Part shown: in pieces, positions 1 through 5,883 of the stretch
Position numbering within the stretch: the stretch's first letter is position 1
How the letters are laid out: each line of letters opens with the position of its first letter
Assembly: GCA_003646525.1 (NCBI GenBank)
Contig: QMKU01000094.1
Location: 1 to 5,883 of the forward strand
Source: Campylobacterota bacterium
GTDB lineage: Bacteria > Campylobacterota > Campylobacteria > Campylobacterales > Sulfurovaceae
Direction of reading: 5' to 3'
DNA length: 5,883 nucleotides
Made by a program: the position numbers and the translations under genes
Notes under the pieces: generated by a model
The model's database searches: none
Seen by the model: only the letters and a program-made list of their open reading frames with translations
Told to the model about the DNA's origin: nothing

Positions 1-425
1 GAAAAAATCCCCGTATCCATACGAATCGCATCACGGGGGCACGCCTCTACGCAATAACCACAAAAGACACACTCAAGTGTATCGATCGCAAAACGCTTGG
101 GCATCTTTTCGTCTTTGCCATCTTCTCGTTCCGTTGCTTCAATAAAAATACAACCTGAAGGACAAGCCGTCGCACACATGAAACATGCGACACAGGCGAT
201 ACTCTCATCTTCCCTGTGTGTCAGGCGATGCAAGCCACGATATCGTTCTGTAATGTCGGTTGGCTGCTCCTCGGGGTACTCCATCGTATCGACCGCATTA
301 CTGTCTGCGACATTACTAACCAAGTGGCTAAGGGTAATCTTCATACCCTCATAAATAGCTGGCAGATAGAGCTTATCCTTGAGGCTTGTACCATGACGCG
401 GAACGATTTTGATTTTGTGTGCCAT
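1..425 (-). CDS. nuoI: NADH-quinone oxidoreductase subunit I (two 4Fe-4S), 3' partial
   Basis: NuoI is the 8Fe ferredoxin-like subunit that carries clusters N6a and N6b between NuoG and the terminal cluster N2 in NuoB. The reading frame starts at the ATG 425..423 and runs off the left edge after 141 codons, so roughly the C-terminal 30-60 residues are missing. After a basic N-terminus (MAHKIKIVPR) and an amphipathic stretch, the GLHRL motif (64-68) precedes the first ferredoxin motif, C78, C81, C84, C88 followed by Pro; the second is C119, C122, C125, C129, also followed by Pro. All eight ligands are present with the spacing expected for the family. The start is supported by AGGAG 7 bases upstream, at the very end of nuoH, and a one-base overlap with the nuoH TGA. 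The forward-strand open frames here are shadows of this gene. Confidence 0.97.
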   Translation of the reverse strand, partial: MAHKIKIVPRHGTSLKDKLYLPAIYEGMKITLSHLVSNVADSNAVDTMEYPEEQPTDITERYRGLHRLTHREDESIACVACFMCATACPSGCIFIEATEREDGKDEKMPKRFAIDTLECVFCGYCVEACPRDAIRMDTGIF

Positions 426-1717
426 CAGTTGACTCCTACCACGACGATTGCCGTGATGAAAAGATTGAGCAGGGAGAGTGGCAAGAGATAATACCATCCC
501 AAGTTCTGCACCTGATCATATCGAAAGCGCGGAAGTGTCCAGCGCACCAGAATAAAAAAGAGGTTGAAAAGCATCAGCTTCACGACAAATATCACAATCT
601 GCAACAGTGTCACGGCGATTGCTGTCCCTAGAACTGCATCGGATGAAGTCGCCAGATAAATCATTATCAATTCGATCAACAGCGTCATACCGATCAGGAC
701 GAAAGTCAAAACTTTGGCTTCAAACTCTCGACTGCCATCACTGATCACCGTGGGACGAACTGCATTGTTTTTTTGCATCCAATTGATTACGAAATAGACC
801 ACAATCGGCATAATAATCATGATTGCCCAAGCAAAATAGCTAAAGTTTTCGAGTAGATTTGCCGTCGTCACCCAAGGGAGCTGATAACCACCAAAGACCA
901 TCGTAATGATCACAGCACTAGCAGTATTCATCGCGACATATTCACCCATAAAGTACATGGCAAATTTCATCGCTGTATACTCCGTCATATACCCAGCAAC
1001 AATTTCGCTCTCTCCCTCAGAAACACTAAAGGGAGCCCTATTAGTCTCAGCAAACATCGCAACAATCAAAATCATCGCGCCCAAAGGTTGTACTAAAATA
1101 CCCCAGGCAGGCAAAAACCCCAATACGGTTCCACTCTGCCACTGCACCATCGCATTGAAATCAATCGTATTGTAAGTGAGCACAAATGCCACGATACTCA
1201 AGCCTAGAGGCAATTCATAACTGATCATCATAGAGCCAGCACGAGAAGAACCTAGAAGCGAGTATTTATTGTGGCTCAGCCATCCACCCAAAAAAATACC
1301 AATCACACCAATCGCACCGATTGCCATAAACCAAAGTACTCCGTAATCAACAGGAAGCGGTTGGATACGCAGAGATTCACCGTTGATGACTATATTGTCT
1401 GCAAAAGGTATCACCATAAATGCCAGCAGTGCTGCTGAAAAGGTAATTATCGGAGCCAACATCAGGAGCCAACGGCATTTGGTAATATGTGAGGGGTAAT
1501 ACTCCTCTTTCAATACTAGCTTGACCACATCAGCAAAAGATTGCACGACACCGCCAAAACGAAATCCAAAAACATTTGTTCGGTTGGGACCTAATCGATC
1601 TTGCACTAGACCAGCACCCCTTCTCTCTAGCCAAACCAAGACAGGAATCATCAACAATGCCAATAGAGCACCGAGTATCAAGGAGATAATAGAAACTAAT
1701 ATTGCTGCGAGACTCAT
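425..1717 (-). CDS. nuoH: NADH-quinone oxidoreductase subunit H, enlarged membrane subunit
   Basis: NuoH is the membrane subunit that docks the peripheral arm and lines the quinone channel. I choose the start at 1717 (MSLAAILVS), giving 430 residues: it has an AGGAGG site 7 bases upstream and an ATGA overlap with nuoG. The longer reading from 1795 adds 26 polar residues unlike any NuoH N-terminus, all within nuoG. Family motifs are WLERRGAGLVQDRLGPNR at 29-46, FADVVKLVLKEE at 61-72, AETNRAPFSVSEGESE at 223-238, YTAMKFAMYFMGEY at 247-260 and RWTLPRFRYDQ at 392-402. Hydrophobic segments lie near 6-28, 83-104, 127-147, 162-181, 204-222, 260-280, 293-312, 335-356, 362-390 and 407-428. The usual protein is about 325-350 residues with 8 helices; the extra material, about 283-363, lies between the usual TM6 and TM7 and probably adds two helices. 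Its stop shares one base with the nuoI start. Confidence 0.95.
   Translation of the reverse strand: MSLAAILVSIISLILGALLALLMIPVLVWLERRGAGLVQDRLGPNRTNVFGFRFGGVVQSFADVVKLVLKEEYYPSHITKCRWLLMLAPIITFSAALLAFMVIPFADNIVINGESLRIQPLPVDYGVLWFMAIGAIGVIGIFLGGWLSHNKYSLLGSSRAGSMMISYELPLGLSIVAFVLTYNTIDFNAMVQWQSGTVLGFLPAWGILVQPLGAMILIVAMFAETNRAPFSVSEGESEIVAGYMTEYTAMKFAMYFMGEYVAMNTASAVIITMVFGGYQLPWVTTANLLENFSYFAWAIMIIMPIVVYFVINWMQKNNAVRPTVISDGSREFEAKVLTFVLIGMTLLIELIMIYLATSSDAVLGTAIAVTLLQIVIFVVKLMLFNLFFILVRWTLPRFRYDQVQNLGWYYLLPLSLLNLFITAIVVVGVN
433..437 (-). promoter_or_regulatory. Ribosome binding site for nuoI
   Basis: Minus-strand AGGAG, 7 bases before the nuoI ATG at 425, embedded in the last codons of nuoH. 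It supports this start and independent or coupled re-initiation at the TGATG junction. Confidence 0.75.
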
Positions 1718-3105
1718 TCTACCTCCTCCTGACATCGTATCATCCATTCTATTACCGTAGGAGCAGGGTCGTTGCGCGTGATGACCTTGGGGCAATATTG
1801 CTCGATACCATCTTCGTTGGTGAGTGTTCCAGAACTTTCCGAAAATACAGCCAATGGCAAAATCAAATCAGCAGGCTCTTTCTGTTGATTTGTCCGAAAA
1901 CTAATCACTCTCTCCGCATCAATGCTCACAGTATTAGGATGATTGAAATTGATCAAGAGAGCAATCTTCTCATCTGGAAGATCTGTCATTATCCCCAATT
2001 TTTCAATAGCCTTTGCATTAGATGCTCTCTGTGATGACTTGAGCCACTCATCGGCAAAAGCATCATCGAGGTCTGATACCATAGGAGAAGAGAGTGTCGC
2101 TCCAAGCTTTTGCGCATATATCTGAATCATCTCAAGCTCTTCTGTGTAGAGATTGGCATCTGCTAAAATAACGATCTTCCCACTGCCTGCCTCAAGTAAA
2201 TTTCGATAGGCTTCGAGTGCCTCCGCCTCTTCACAACTTTTACCATTGAGAATCATATCAAGTTGTCGATTATCTTGCAACTTTTTATAGCTCAAACGCC
2301 CCTCGTCACAGATGAAGAACCCATTGACTTGCTGATTTTCACGCGGTCTGAAACGATAAATTGTCTCATCTTTGTACTTTTCACGGTTATGGTCGATAAA
2401 GATATTGCACCCTTTCGCACAACCATGACAGATGGAGGGGGATGAAGTAAGAAACCAGACTCTCTGTTGAAAACGAAAATCCTTACTCGTCAAAGCACCT
2501 ACAGGACAAAGATCAACGATATTCATCGCATAAGGGTTATCAAGTTTCTTTCCTGGCATAGTCGAAACACAAGCATGATCGCCTCTCCCGATGATACCAA
2601 GCTCATGGGTCTTAGTGATATCACTCGTAAAGCGTGTACATCGAGCACAAAGCACACATCGCTCTTGATCGAGTATGACACTGCTTCCTAGATCGATATG
2701 CTTGCGATGATGAACCTTGTCTGACTGTTTTATATTCGATTCATAGAGACCGTAATCCATATAGAAATCTTGAAGTTTACACTCCCCTGCTTGATCACAA
2801 ACAGGACAGTCAATTGGATGGTTGATCAGCTCTAGCTCCAGAATATCTCGACGCACGCCATCAATATTTTCACCTTTTGTACGAACGACCATCTCCTCTT
2901 TGATGAGCGTATCACAAGCGATCTGAGGGCGTTTCTGTCCCTCTATCTCTACCATACACATTCGACAATTTCCATCCGCACCTAACGCCTCATGATAACA
3001 AAAGTAAGGTACTTTGAGATCATGTTTGATCAAAAGGTCGATCAGAAGAGAACCTTTTTCTGCTGTGAAGGTCATATTGTCTATGACGATATCTATCTGA
3101 CTCAT
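1714..3105 (-). CDS. nuoG: NADH-quinone oxidoreductase subunit G, compact form with four Fe-S sites
   Basis: NuoG relays electrons from N3 to NuoI through N1b, N4 and N5. Visible ligands are N1b (2Fe-2S) C36, C47, C50, C64; N5 with His ligand H96, C100, C103, C109; N4 C150, C153, C156, C200; and the off-path N7 C226, C229, C233, C266 (CX2CX3CX32C). At 463 residues it is far shorter than common NuoG proteins (about 680-900). After the N7 domain (to about 280) there is a short Rossmann-like piece (about 308-340), then a jump to the segment ADLILPLAVFSESSGTLTN at 412-430, which in full-length relatives lies near the end of the molybdopterin-oxidoreductase-like domain. The middle of that domain therefore appears deleted, with no stop or frameshift evident. 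The start at 3105 has an AAAGGTG ribosome binding site and overlaps nuoF by 4 bases; the stop overlaps nuoH by 4 bases. Confidence 0.96.
   Translation of the reverse strand: MSQIDIVIDNMTFTAEKGSLLIDLLIKHDLKVPYFCYHEALGADGNCRMCMVEIEGQKRPQIACDTLIKEEMVVRTKGENIDGVRRDILELELINHPIDCPVCDQAGECKLQDFYMDYGLYESNIKQSDKVHHRKHIDLGSSVILDQERCVLCARCTRFTSDITKTHELGIIGRGDHACVSTMPGKKLDNPYAMNIVDLCPVGALTSKDFRFQQRVWFLTSSPSICHGCAKGCNIFIDHNREKYKDETIYRFRPRENQQVNGFFICDEGRLSYKKLQDNRQLDMILNGKSCEEAEALEAYRNLLEAGSGKIVILADANLYTEELEMIQIYAQKLGATLSSPMVSDLDDAFADEWLKSSQRASNAKAIEKLGIMTDLPDEKIALLINFNHPNTVSIDAERVISFRTNQQKEPADLILPLAVFSESSGTLTNEDGIEQYCPKVITRNDPAPTVIEWMIRCQEEVE
1721..1730 (-). promoter_or_regulatory. Strong ribosome binding site deciding the nuoH start
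   Basis: Read on the minus strand this is AGGAGGAGGT, two overlapping Shine-Dalgarno registers inside the last codons of nuoG. The AGGAGG at 1730..1725 leaves a 7-base spacer to the ATG at 1717, which is why the 430-residue NuoH is preferred over the longer frame from 1795. Confidence 0.85.
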
Positions 3106-4352
3106 GCTGTCACCTTTGCTTCAAATTCATCTCGAAATTTACCGATAAAAGAGCGGATCACGATAGCCACCGCTGGAGCGAAAACGCAGATCGTCTTCCC
3201 GTCCATGATACTGGCAAGTTCGAGAAGTTTATCGATATCTTCACTGCTTCCTCTACCATCTAATACTCTCTGGAGTATCGTATCACTCCAGCCTGTTCCC
3301 TCTCGACATGGGGTGCACTGCCCACAAGATTCATGATGGTAAAACTCCAAAAGATTCTTGAGAGCCTCTACCATATCGGTATCTTCATCCATGACGATCA
3401 TCCCACCAGTTCCTAGTGCAGATCCTACCACTCTCATATGCTCATAATCAAGTGTAGCGCATGCTACCTCATCCGCAGTCAATACTGCTGTCGATGCGCC
3501 ACCAGGAATAACAGCCTTGAGCTTTTTGCCGTTTCGGATACCACCACCATAGTAGTTGATATAGTCAAACATTGGTGTACCGAACTCTGCCTCATAGATA
3601 CCTGGGGTCTCTACATGTCCACTCATTGCAAAGAGCAGTGTCCCTGGGCTTCGCTCTGTACCAAACTCTCGATACCCCTCAGCACCGTGCTTGATAATAT
3701 AAGGGATAGAAGCGATTGTTTCGACATTGTTGACTAGTGTAGGATTGCCAAAATACCACTCTGGTTCTTTCTGTTTGGGTTTGAGTCGTGGATGTCCCCG
3801 TTTGCCCTCCATTGACTCCAAGAGTGCTGACTTTTCACCGCATATATAGGCACCTGCTCCACGGTGAATTGTAATATCCATACGATACGCTTCACCCCTC
3901 ACTCTCTCACCCAAAATACCTGCTGTATATGCCTCATCTATCGCCTCTTGCAAAATCTTTTGGAACTGATAATACTCACCACGAATATAGATATAGGCAT
4001 CATGCGATTTGATCGCGTAGCAGGTGATGATAATTCCTTCGATGAGGAGATGCGGATCTTTGGAGATAATCTCACGATCTTTGAAGGTGCCTGGCTCACT
4101 CTCGTCACAGTTGACGGCAAGATAAGAGGATCTCTCGTCATCTTGCGGCATCAGCATCCACTTGGCTCCAGCTGGTGCACCGCCACCACCTTTGCCACGC
4201 AATCCACTCTCTTTGATCGTTTTGATAATCTCAACAGGCGAGAGAGCAAAAGCCTCCTTGAGTGTGTTGTAGGCACCATGCTCTTTGGCGGTCTCTAGTC
4301 TGTAGCTCTGATCGATATGAAACTTTCTGCTCACTATTTGGCATGCCTTCAT
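3102..4352 (-). CDS. nuoF: NuoF-type FMN/4Fe-4S subunit with an altered NADH pocket
   Basis: NuoF normally oxidises NADH with FMN and passes electrons to the [4Fe-4S] cluster N3. This copy is 416 residues, a normal length. The FMN site looks intact: GLRGKGGGG at 50-58, K64, NCDESEPGTFKDR at 81-93, GAGAYICGE at 165-173 and LVNNVET at 206-212. N3 ligands are C343, C346 and C349 in SCGQCTPCREG, plus C389. Aligned without gaps to Thermus Nqo1 (offset 11, from memory), the NADH adenine-stacking residues F70, F78 and F205 become A59, L67 and Q194. The ribose-contacting E185, whose E. coli equivalent E183 disfavours NADPH, is K174; K202 is retained as K191. The context after C389 (VFAPA) also differs from the usual CxLGDA. 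It is clearly a NuoF homologue, but NADH as its donor is not assured: NADPH, a protein donor or weak NADH binding are alternatives. The start at 4352 has a strong AGGAGG and overlaps the nuoE stop by one base. Confidence 0.95.
   Translation of the reverse strand: MKACQIVSRKFHIDQSYRLETAKEHGAYNTLKEAFALSPVEIIKTIKESGLRGKGGGGAPAGAKWMLMPQDDERSSYLAVNCDESEPGTFKDREIISKDPHLLIEGIIITCYAIKSHDAYIYIRGEYYQFQKILQEAIDEAYTAGILGERVRGEAYRMDITIHRGAGAYICGEKSALLESMEGKRGHPRLKPKQKEPEWYFGNPTLVNNVETIASIPYIIKHGAEGYREFGTERSPGTLLFAMSGHVETPGIYEAEFGTPMFDYINYYGGGIRNGKKLKAVIPGGASTAVLTADEVACATLDYEHMRVVGSALGTGGMIVMDEDTDMVEALKNLLEFYHHESCGQCTPCREGTGWSDTILQRVLDGRGSSEDIDKLLELASIMDGKTICVFAPAVAIVIRSFIGKFRDEFEAKVTA
3111..3117 (-). promoter_or_regulatory. 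Ribosome binding site for nuoG
   Basis: Minus-strand AAAGGTG, with the AGG core 7 bases before the nuoG ATG at 3105, inside the end of nuoF. It is weaker than the nuoH and nuoF sites, so re-initiation from the ATGA overlap is probably important here (inference). Confidence 0.6.
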
Positions 4353-4834
4353 TACGACCCCTCCTCTAGCGAATCTAGTATTATGTCAATCTTCTCTGGA
4401 GTTAGATTTTCATAATATTGGTCATTGATCTGCATCACTGGTGCTGTACCACAAGAGCCCAAGCACTCCACTTGTGTCAAAGTGAAGGCTCCATCACTAC
4501 TGCTCTCACCAGGAGAAAGTCCCAATCTGTTCTTGAGATGATTTAGCATTTCAGCTTTTCCACAAAGCGCACAAGAGAGTGTTTTGCAGAGTTGAATGTG
4601 GTATTTTCCTACTGGTTCGAGATTGAACATCGTATAAAATGTCGCTACACGATATATTTCCATCGGCGGAAGATCGATCAAGTCACCAATCGTTTCAATC
4701 GCCTCAAGAGAAATATACCTCTCTTGATACTGTGCCATCCACAAACAGGGAAGTGACAGAGCCTTGGGACTGGGGTAGCGTGATTTGAGTGCCTCAATCT
4801 TTTCAAGATTTTCTTTTGTAAACTCAAAACTCAT
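4352..4834 (-). CDS. nuoE: NADH-quinone oxidoreductase subunit E (24 kDa, 2Fe-2S N1a)
   Basis: NuoE is a thioredoxin-fold ferredoxin-like subunit that sits against NuoF at the tip of the peripheral arm and holds the off-path [2Fe-2S] cluster N1a, near the FMN. The protein is 160 residues, normal for the family. It has an N-terminal helical part (about 1-75) with the family signature VATFYTMFNLEPVGKYHIQ around 63-81, then the cluster ligands C83 and C88 (CX4C) and C124 and C128 (CLGSC), so the set is complete. C91 is an extra nearby cysteine that is not a canonical ligand. The start at 4834 is supported by an AGGAG-type ribosome binding site 8 bases upstream and a 4-base overlap with the nuoD stop; the TAA stop shares one base with the nuoF ATG. 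Many Campylobacter and Helicobacter operons lack true nuoE and nuoF, so their presence is informative if this is a Campylobacterota genome. Confidence 0.97.
   Translation of the reverse strand: MSFEFTKENLEKIEALKSRYPSPKALSLPCLWMAQYQERYISLEAIETIGDLIDLPPMEIYRVATFYTMFNLEPVGKYHIQLCKTLSCALCGKAEMLNHLKNRLGLSPGESSSDGAFTLTQVECLGSCGTAPVMQINDQYYENLTPEKIDIILDSLEEGS
4360..4365 (-). promoter_or_regulatory. Ribosome binding site for nuoF
   Basis: Minus-strand AGGAGG, 7 bases before the nuoF ATG at 4352 and within the last codons of nuoE. It fixes the nuoF start at the TAATG junction. Confidence 0.8.
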
Positions 4835-5883
4835 CGATCCATCTCTCCTGCAATAATATTCAAACTTCCCAAGGTCAAAATGGCATCCCCTATCTGATAA
4901 TTTTCGATAATTTTTGGATAGGCTGCCATATGTACAAAACTCGGTGCCCTAACTTTTACTTTATAAGGTGTTCCACTTCCGTCACTGACAATATAGAAAC
5001 CCAGCTCACCATTGGCGGCTTCAAGCGCACCATAGTATTCACCTTGAGGTACTTTTACCCCTTCATAAACTAGCTTAAACTGATTCATAGTCCCCTCTAT
5101 CGTTGAGTAGACTGCTGATTTGGGTGGCATCGTGATAGCATGGTTAGCTACGCTGATAGGACCTTCTGGTATCTTTTTCGCCGCCTGTCGGATGATGCGC
5201 ATACTCTGTAGCATCTCTTCGAAACGCACCATTAGTCGATCATAGGTATCACCTGCCGAACCAACCACTATATCAAAATCAAACGAATCATAATAGTAGT
5301 GAGGAGAAGCAAAACGCAGATCATACGGCACGCCACTCGCTCTCAGGTTGGGACCAGTAAAGCCGTAATCAATCGCTTGTGCGGCAGAGACTGGTGAAAT
5401 ATCCAGTAGACGATCTTGAAAGATACGGTTGTGTTCAATCATTTGTAGGGATTCAGCGATCCCCTTGTCAACTTTTTTGAGTACATCATCGAGATCCCCC
5501 TCCCAGCCATCATAGAGATCGTGTGTCATTCCACCGATACGCATATAGCTATTGGTGAGTCGTGCACCTGTCAATTTACTCAGGAAATCATAGGCATCGT
5601 TACGAGGATTAAAGAGATACCAATAGTTTGTCTGTCCACCCATATCCAAAAGCCCTGCCGCGAGACAAACCAAATGATCGATCACACGCGAAAGCTCAGA
5701 GAGAATAACACGAATAAATATCCCTCTATCAGGCAGGGTCACACCGATCATCTCTTCTACTGTTTTAGAAAAGGCGATATTGTTCATAAGTGCTGAACAG
5801 TAGTTGAGCCTATCCGTGTAGGGAATGATTTGATTATAAGTGTGATTTTCACAGCTCTTTTCAAAACCACGATGCAGATAACC
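4831..5883 (-). CDS. nuoD: NADH-quinone oxidoreductase subunit D (49 kDa-type), 5' partial
   Basis: NuoD is the peripheral-arm subunit that, with NuoB and NuoH, forms the quinone-reduction site of complex I; it descends from the large subunit of [NiFe] hydrogenases. The frame stays open to the right edge, giving 350 visible codons, so roughly the first 50-60 residues (including the usual HPxTHG region) lie outside. Visible motifs, numbered from the edge, are GYLHRGFEK at 1-9, the segment YTDRLNY at 22-28 whose last Tyr corresponds to the quinone-contacting Tyr of the family, SELSRVIDH at 62-70, LLDMGGQT at 78-85, GFTGPNLRASGVPYDLR at 174-190, and the C-terminal GFYIVSDGSG and GEMDR. The common Cys of the GDCYDR-like motif is Thr here (GDTYDR). 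The methionine at 5787 is internal, since the homology continues upstream of it. No NuoC fusion is visible in the part present. The stop overlaps the nuoE start by 4 bases (ATGA). Identity is secure; the substitutions look like lineage variation. Confidence 0.97.
   Translation of the reverse strand, partial: GYLHRGFEKSCENHTYNQIIPYTDRLNYCSALMNNIAFSKTVEEMIGVTLPDRGIFIRVILSELSRVIDHLVCLAAGLLDMGGQTNYWYLFNPRNDAYDFLSKLTGARLTNSYMRIGGMTHDLYDGWEGDLDDVLKKVDKGIAESLQMIEHNRIFQDRLLDISPVSAAQAIDYGFTGPNLRASGVPYDLRFASPHYYYDSFDFDIVVGSAGDTYDRLMVRFEEMLQSMRIIRQAAKKIPEGPISVANHAITMPPKSAVYSTIEGTMNQFKLVYEGVKVPQGEYYGALEAANGELGFYIVSDGSGTPYKVKVRAPSFVHMAAYPKIIENYQIGDAILTLGSLNIIAGEMDR
4843..4849 (-). promoter_or_regulatory. 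Ribosome binding site for nuoE
   Basis: Minus-strand AGGAGAG, 8 bases before the nuoE ATG at 4834, inside the last codons of nuoD. A nearer ATG at 4842 is in the nuoD frame (the Met of GEMDR) and is not a nuoE start. Confidence 0.75.

Noticed and set aside
97..631. Three overlapping forward-strand open frames at the left end
   Set aside because: They are antisense to nuoI and the end of nuoH, whose motifs are unmistakable.
1714..1730. Possibility that the short NuoG results from a frameshift or premature stop
   Set aside because: The C-terminal ADLILPLAVFSESSGTLTN segment is in frame, and the stop falls exactly at an ATGA junction with a well-placed nuoH ribosome binding site, so the end looks natural.
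1718..1795. Upstream extension of nuoH to a start at 1795 (26 extra residues)
   Set aside because: The extension lies inside nuoG, encodes polar residues unlike any NuoH N-terminus, and the start at 1717 has a strong SD and an ATGA junction.
1702..2034. Forward-strand open frame of 110 codons opposite nuoG
   Set aside because: It shadows the nuoG C-terminal region and has no convincing domain or ribosome binding site.
3864..4298. Forward-strand open frame of 144 codons opposite nuoF
   Set aside because: It is antisense to a clearly conserved gene, has no recognisable domain and its composition fits a shadow of nuoF codons.
1..5883. Mobile elements, CRISPR arrays, tRNAs, internal promoters or terminators
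   Set aside because: The window is essentially all coding with no intergenic space, and I saw no repeat array, inverted-repeat pair with a T-run, or transposase motif.

Overview
The whole window is the middle of a respiratory complex I (NADH-quinone oxidoreductase, NDH-1) operon, read entirely on the minus strand. In transcription order, right to left, it holds nuoD (5' end off the window), nuoE, nuoF, nuoG, nuoH and nuoI (3' end off the window). This is the canonical nuo order. There is no intergenic DNA: all five junctions overlap by 1 or 4 bases, and each downstream start has a Shine-Dalgarno-like sequence inside the end of the preceding gene. I see no promoter, terminator, RNA gene, repeat array or mobile element.

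The genes make a connected electron path. NuoE (cluster N1a) and NuoF (FMN and N3) form the electron-input module. NuoG carries N1b, N5, N4 and N7. NuoI carries N6a and N6b. NuoD forms much of the quinone site next to the membrane subunit NuoH. All cysteine/histidine cluster ligands expected in E, F, G and I are present, so this looks like a working enzyme and not a decaying locus.

Three things depart from the textbook enzyme. First, NuoF keeps its FMN-binding motifs, but every residue I can place in the NADH adenine/ribose pocket, apart from one lysine, is replaced: the three stacking phenylalanines become Ala, Leu and Gln, and the glutamate that disfavours NADPH becomes Lys. The electron donor may therefore not be NADH. 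Second, NuoG is only 463 residues, keeping all four Fe-S sites but little of the molybdopterin-oxidoreductase-like C-terminal region. Third, NuoH is 430 residues, with about 80 extra residues, probably two added membrane helices, between the usual TM6 and TM7.

The source is a bacterium with moderate GC. The separate nuoC/nuoD style, the tight gene overlaps and the Aquifex-like character of NuoD suggest a chemolithotrophic Campylobacterota member (Sulfurovum/Sulfurimonas-type) or a relative. This assignment is recalled from general knowledge and is tentative.
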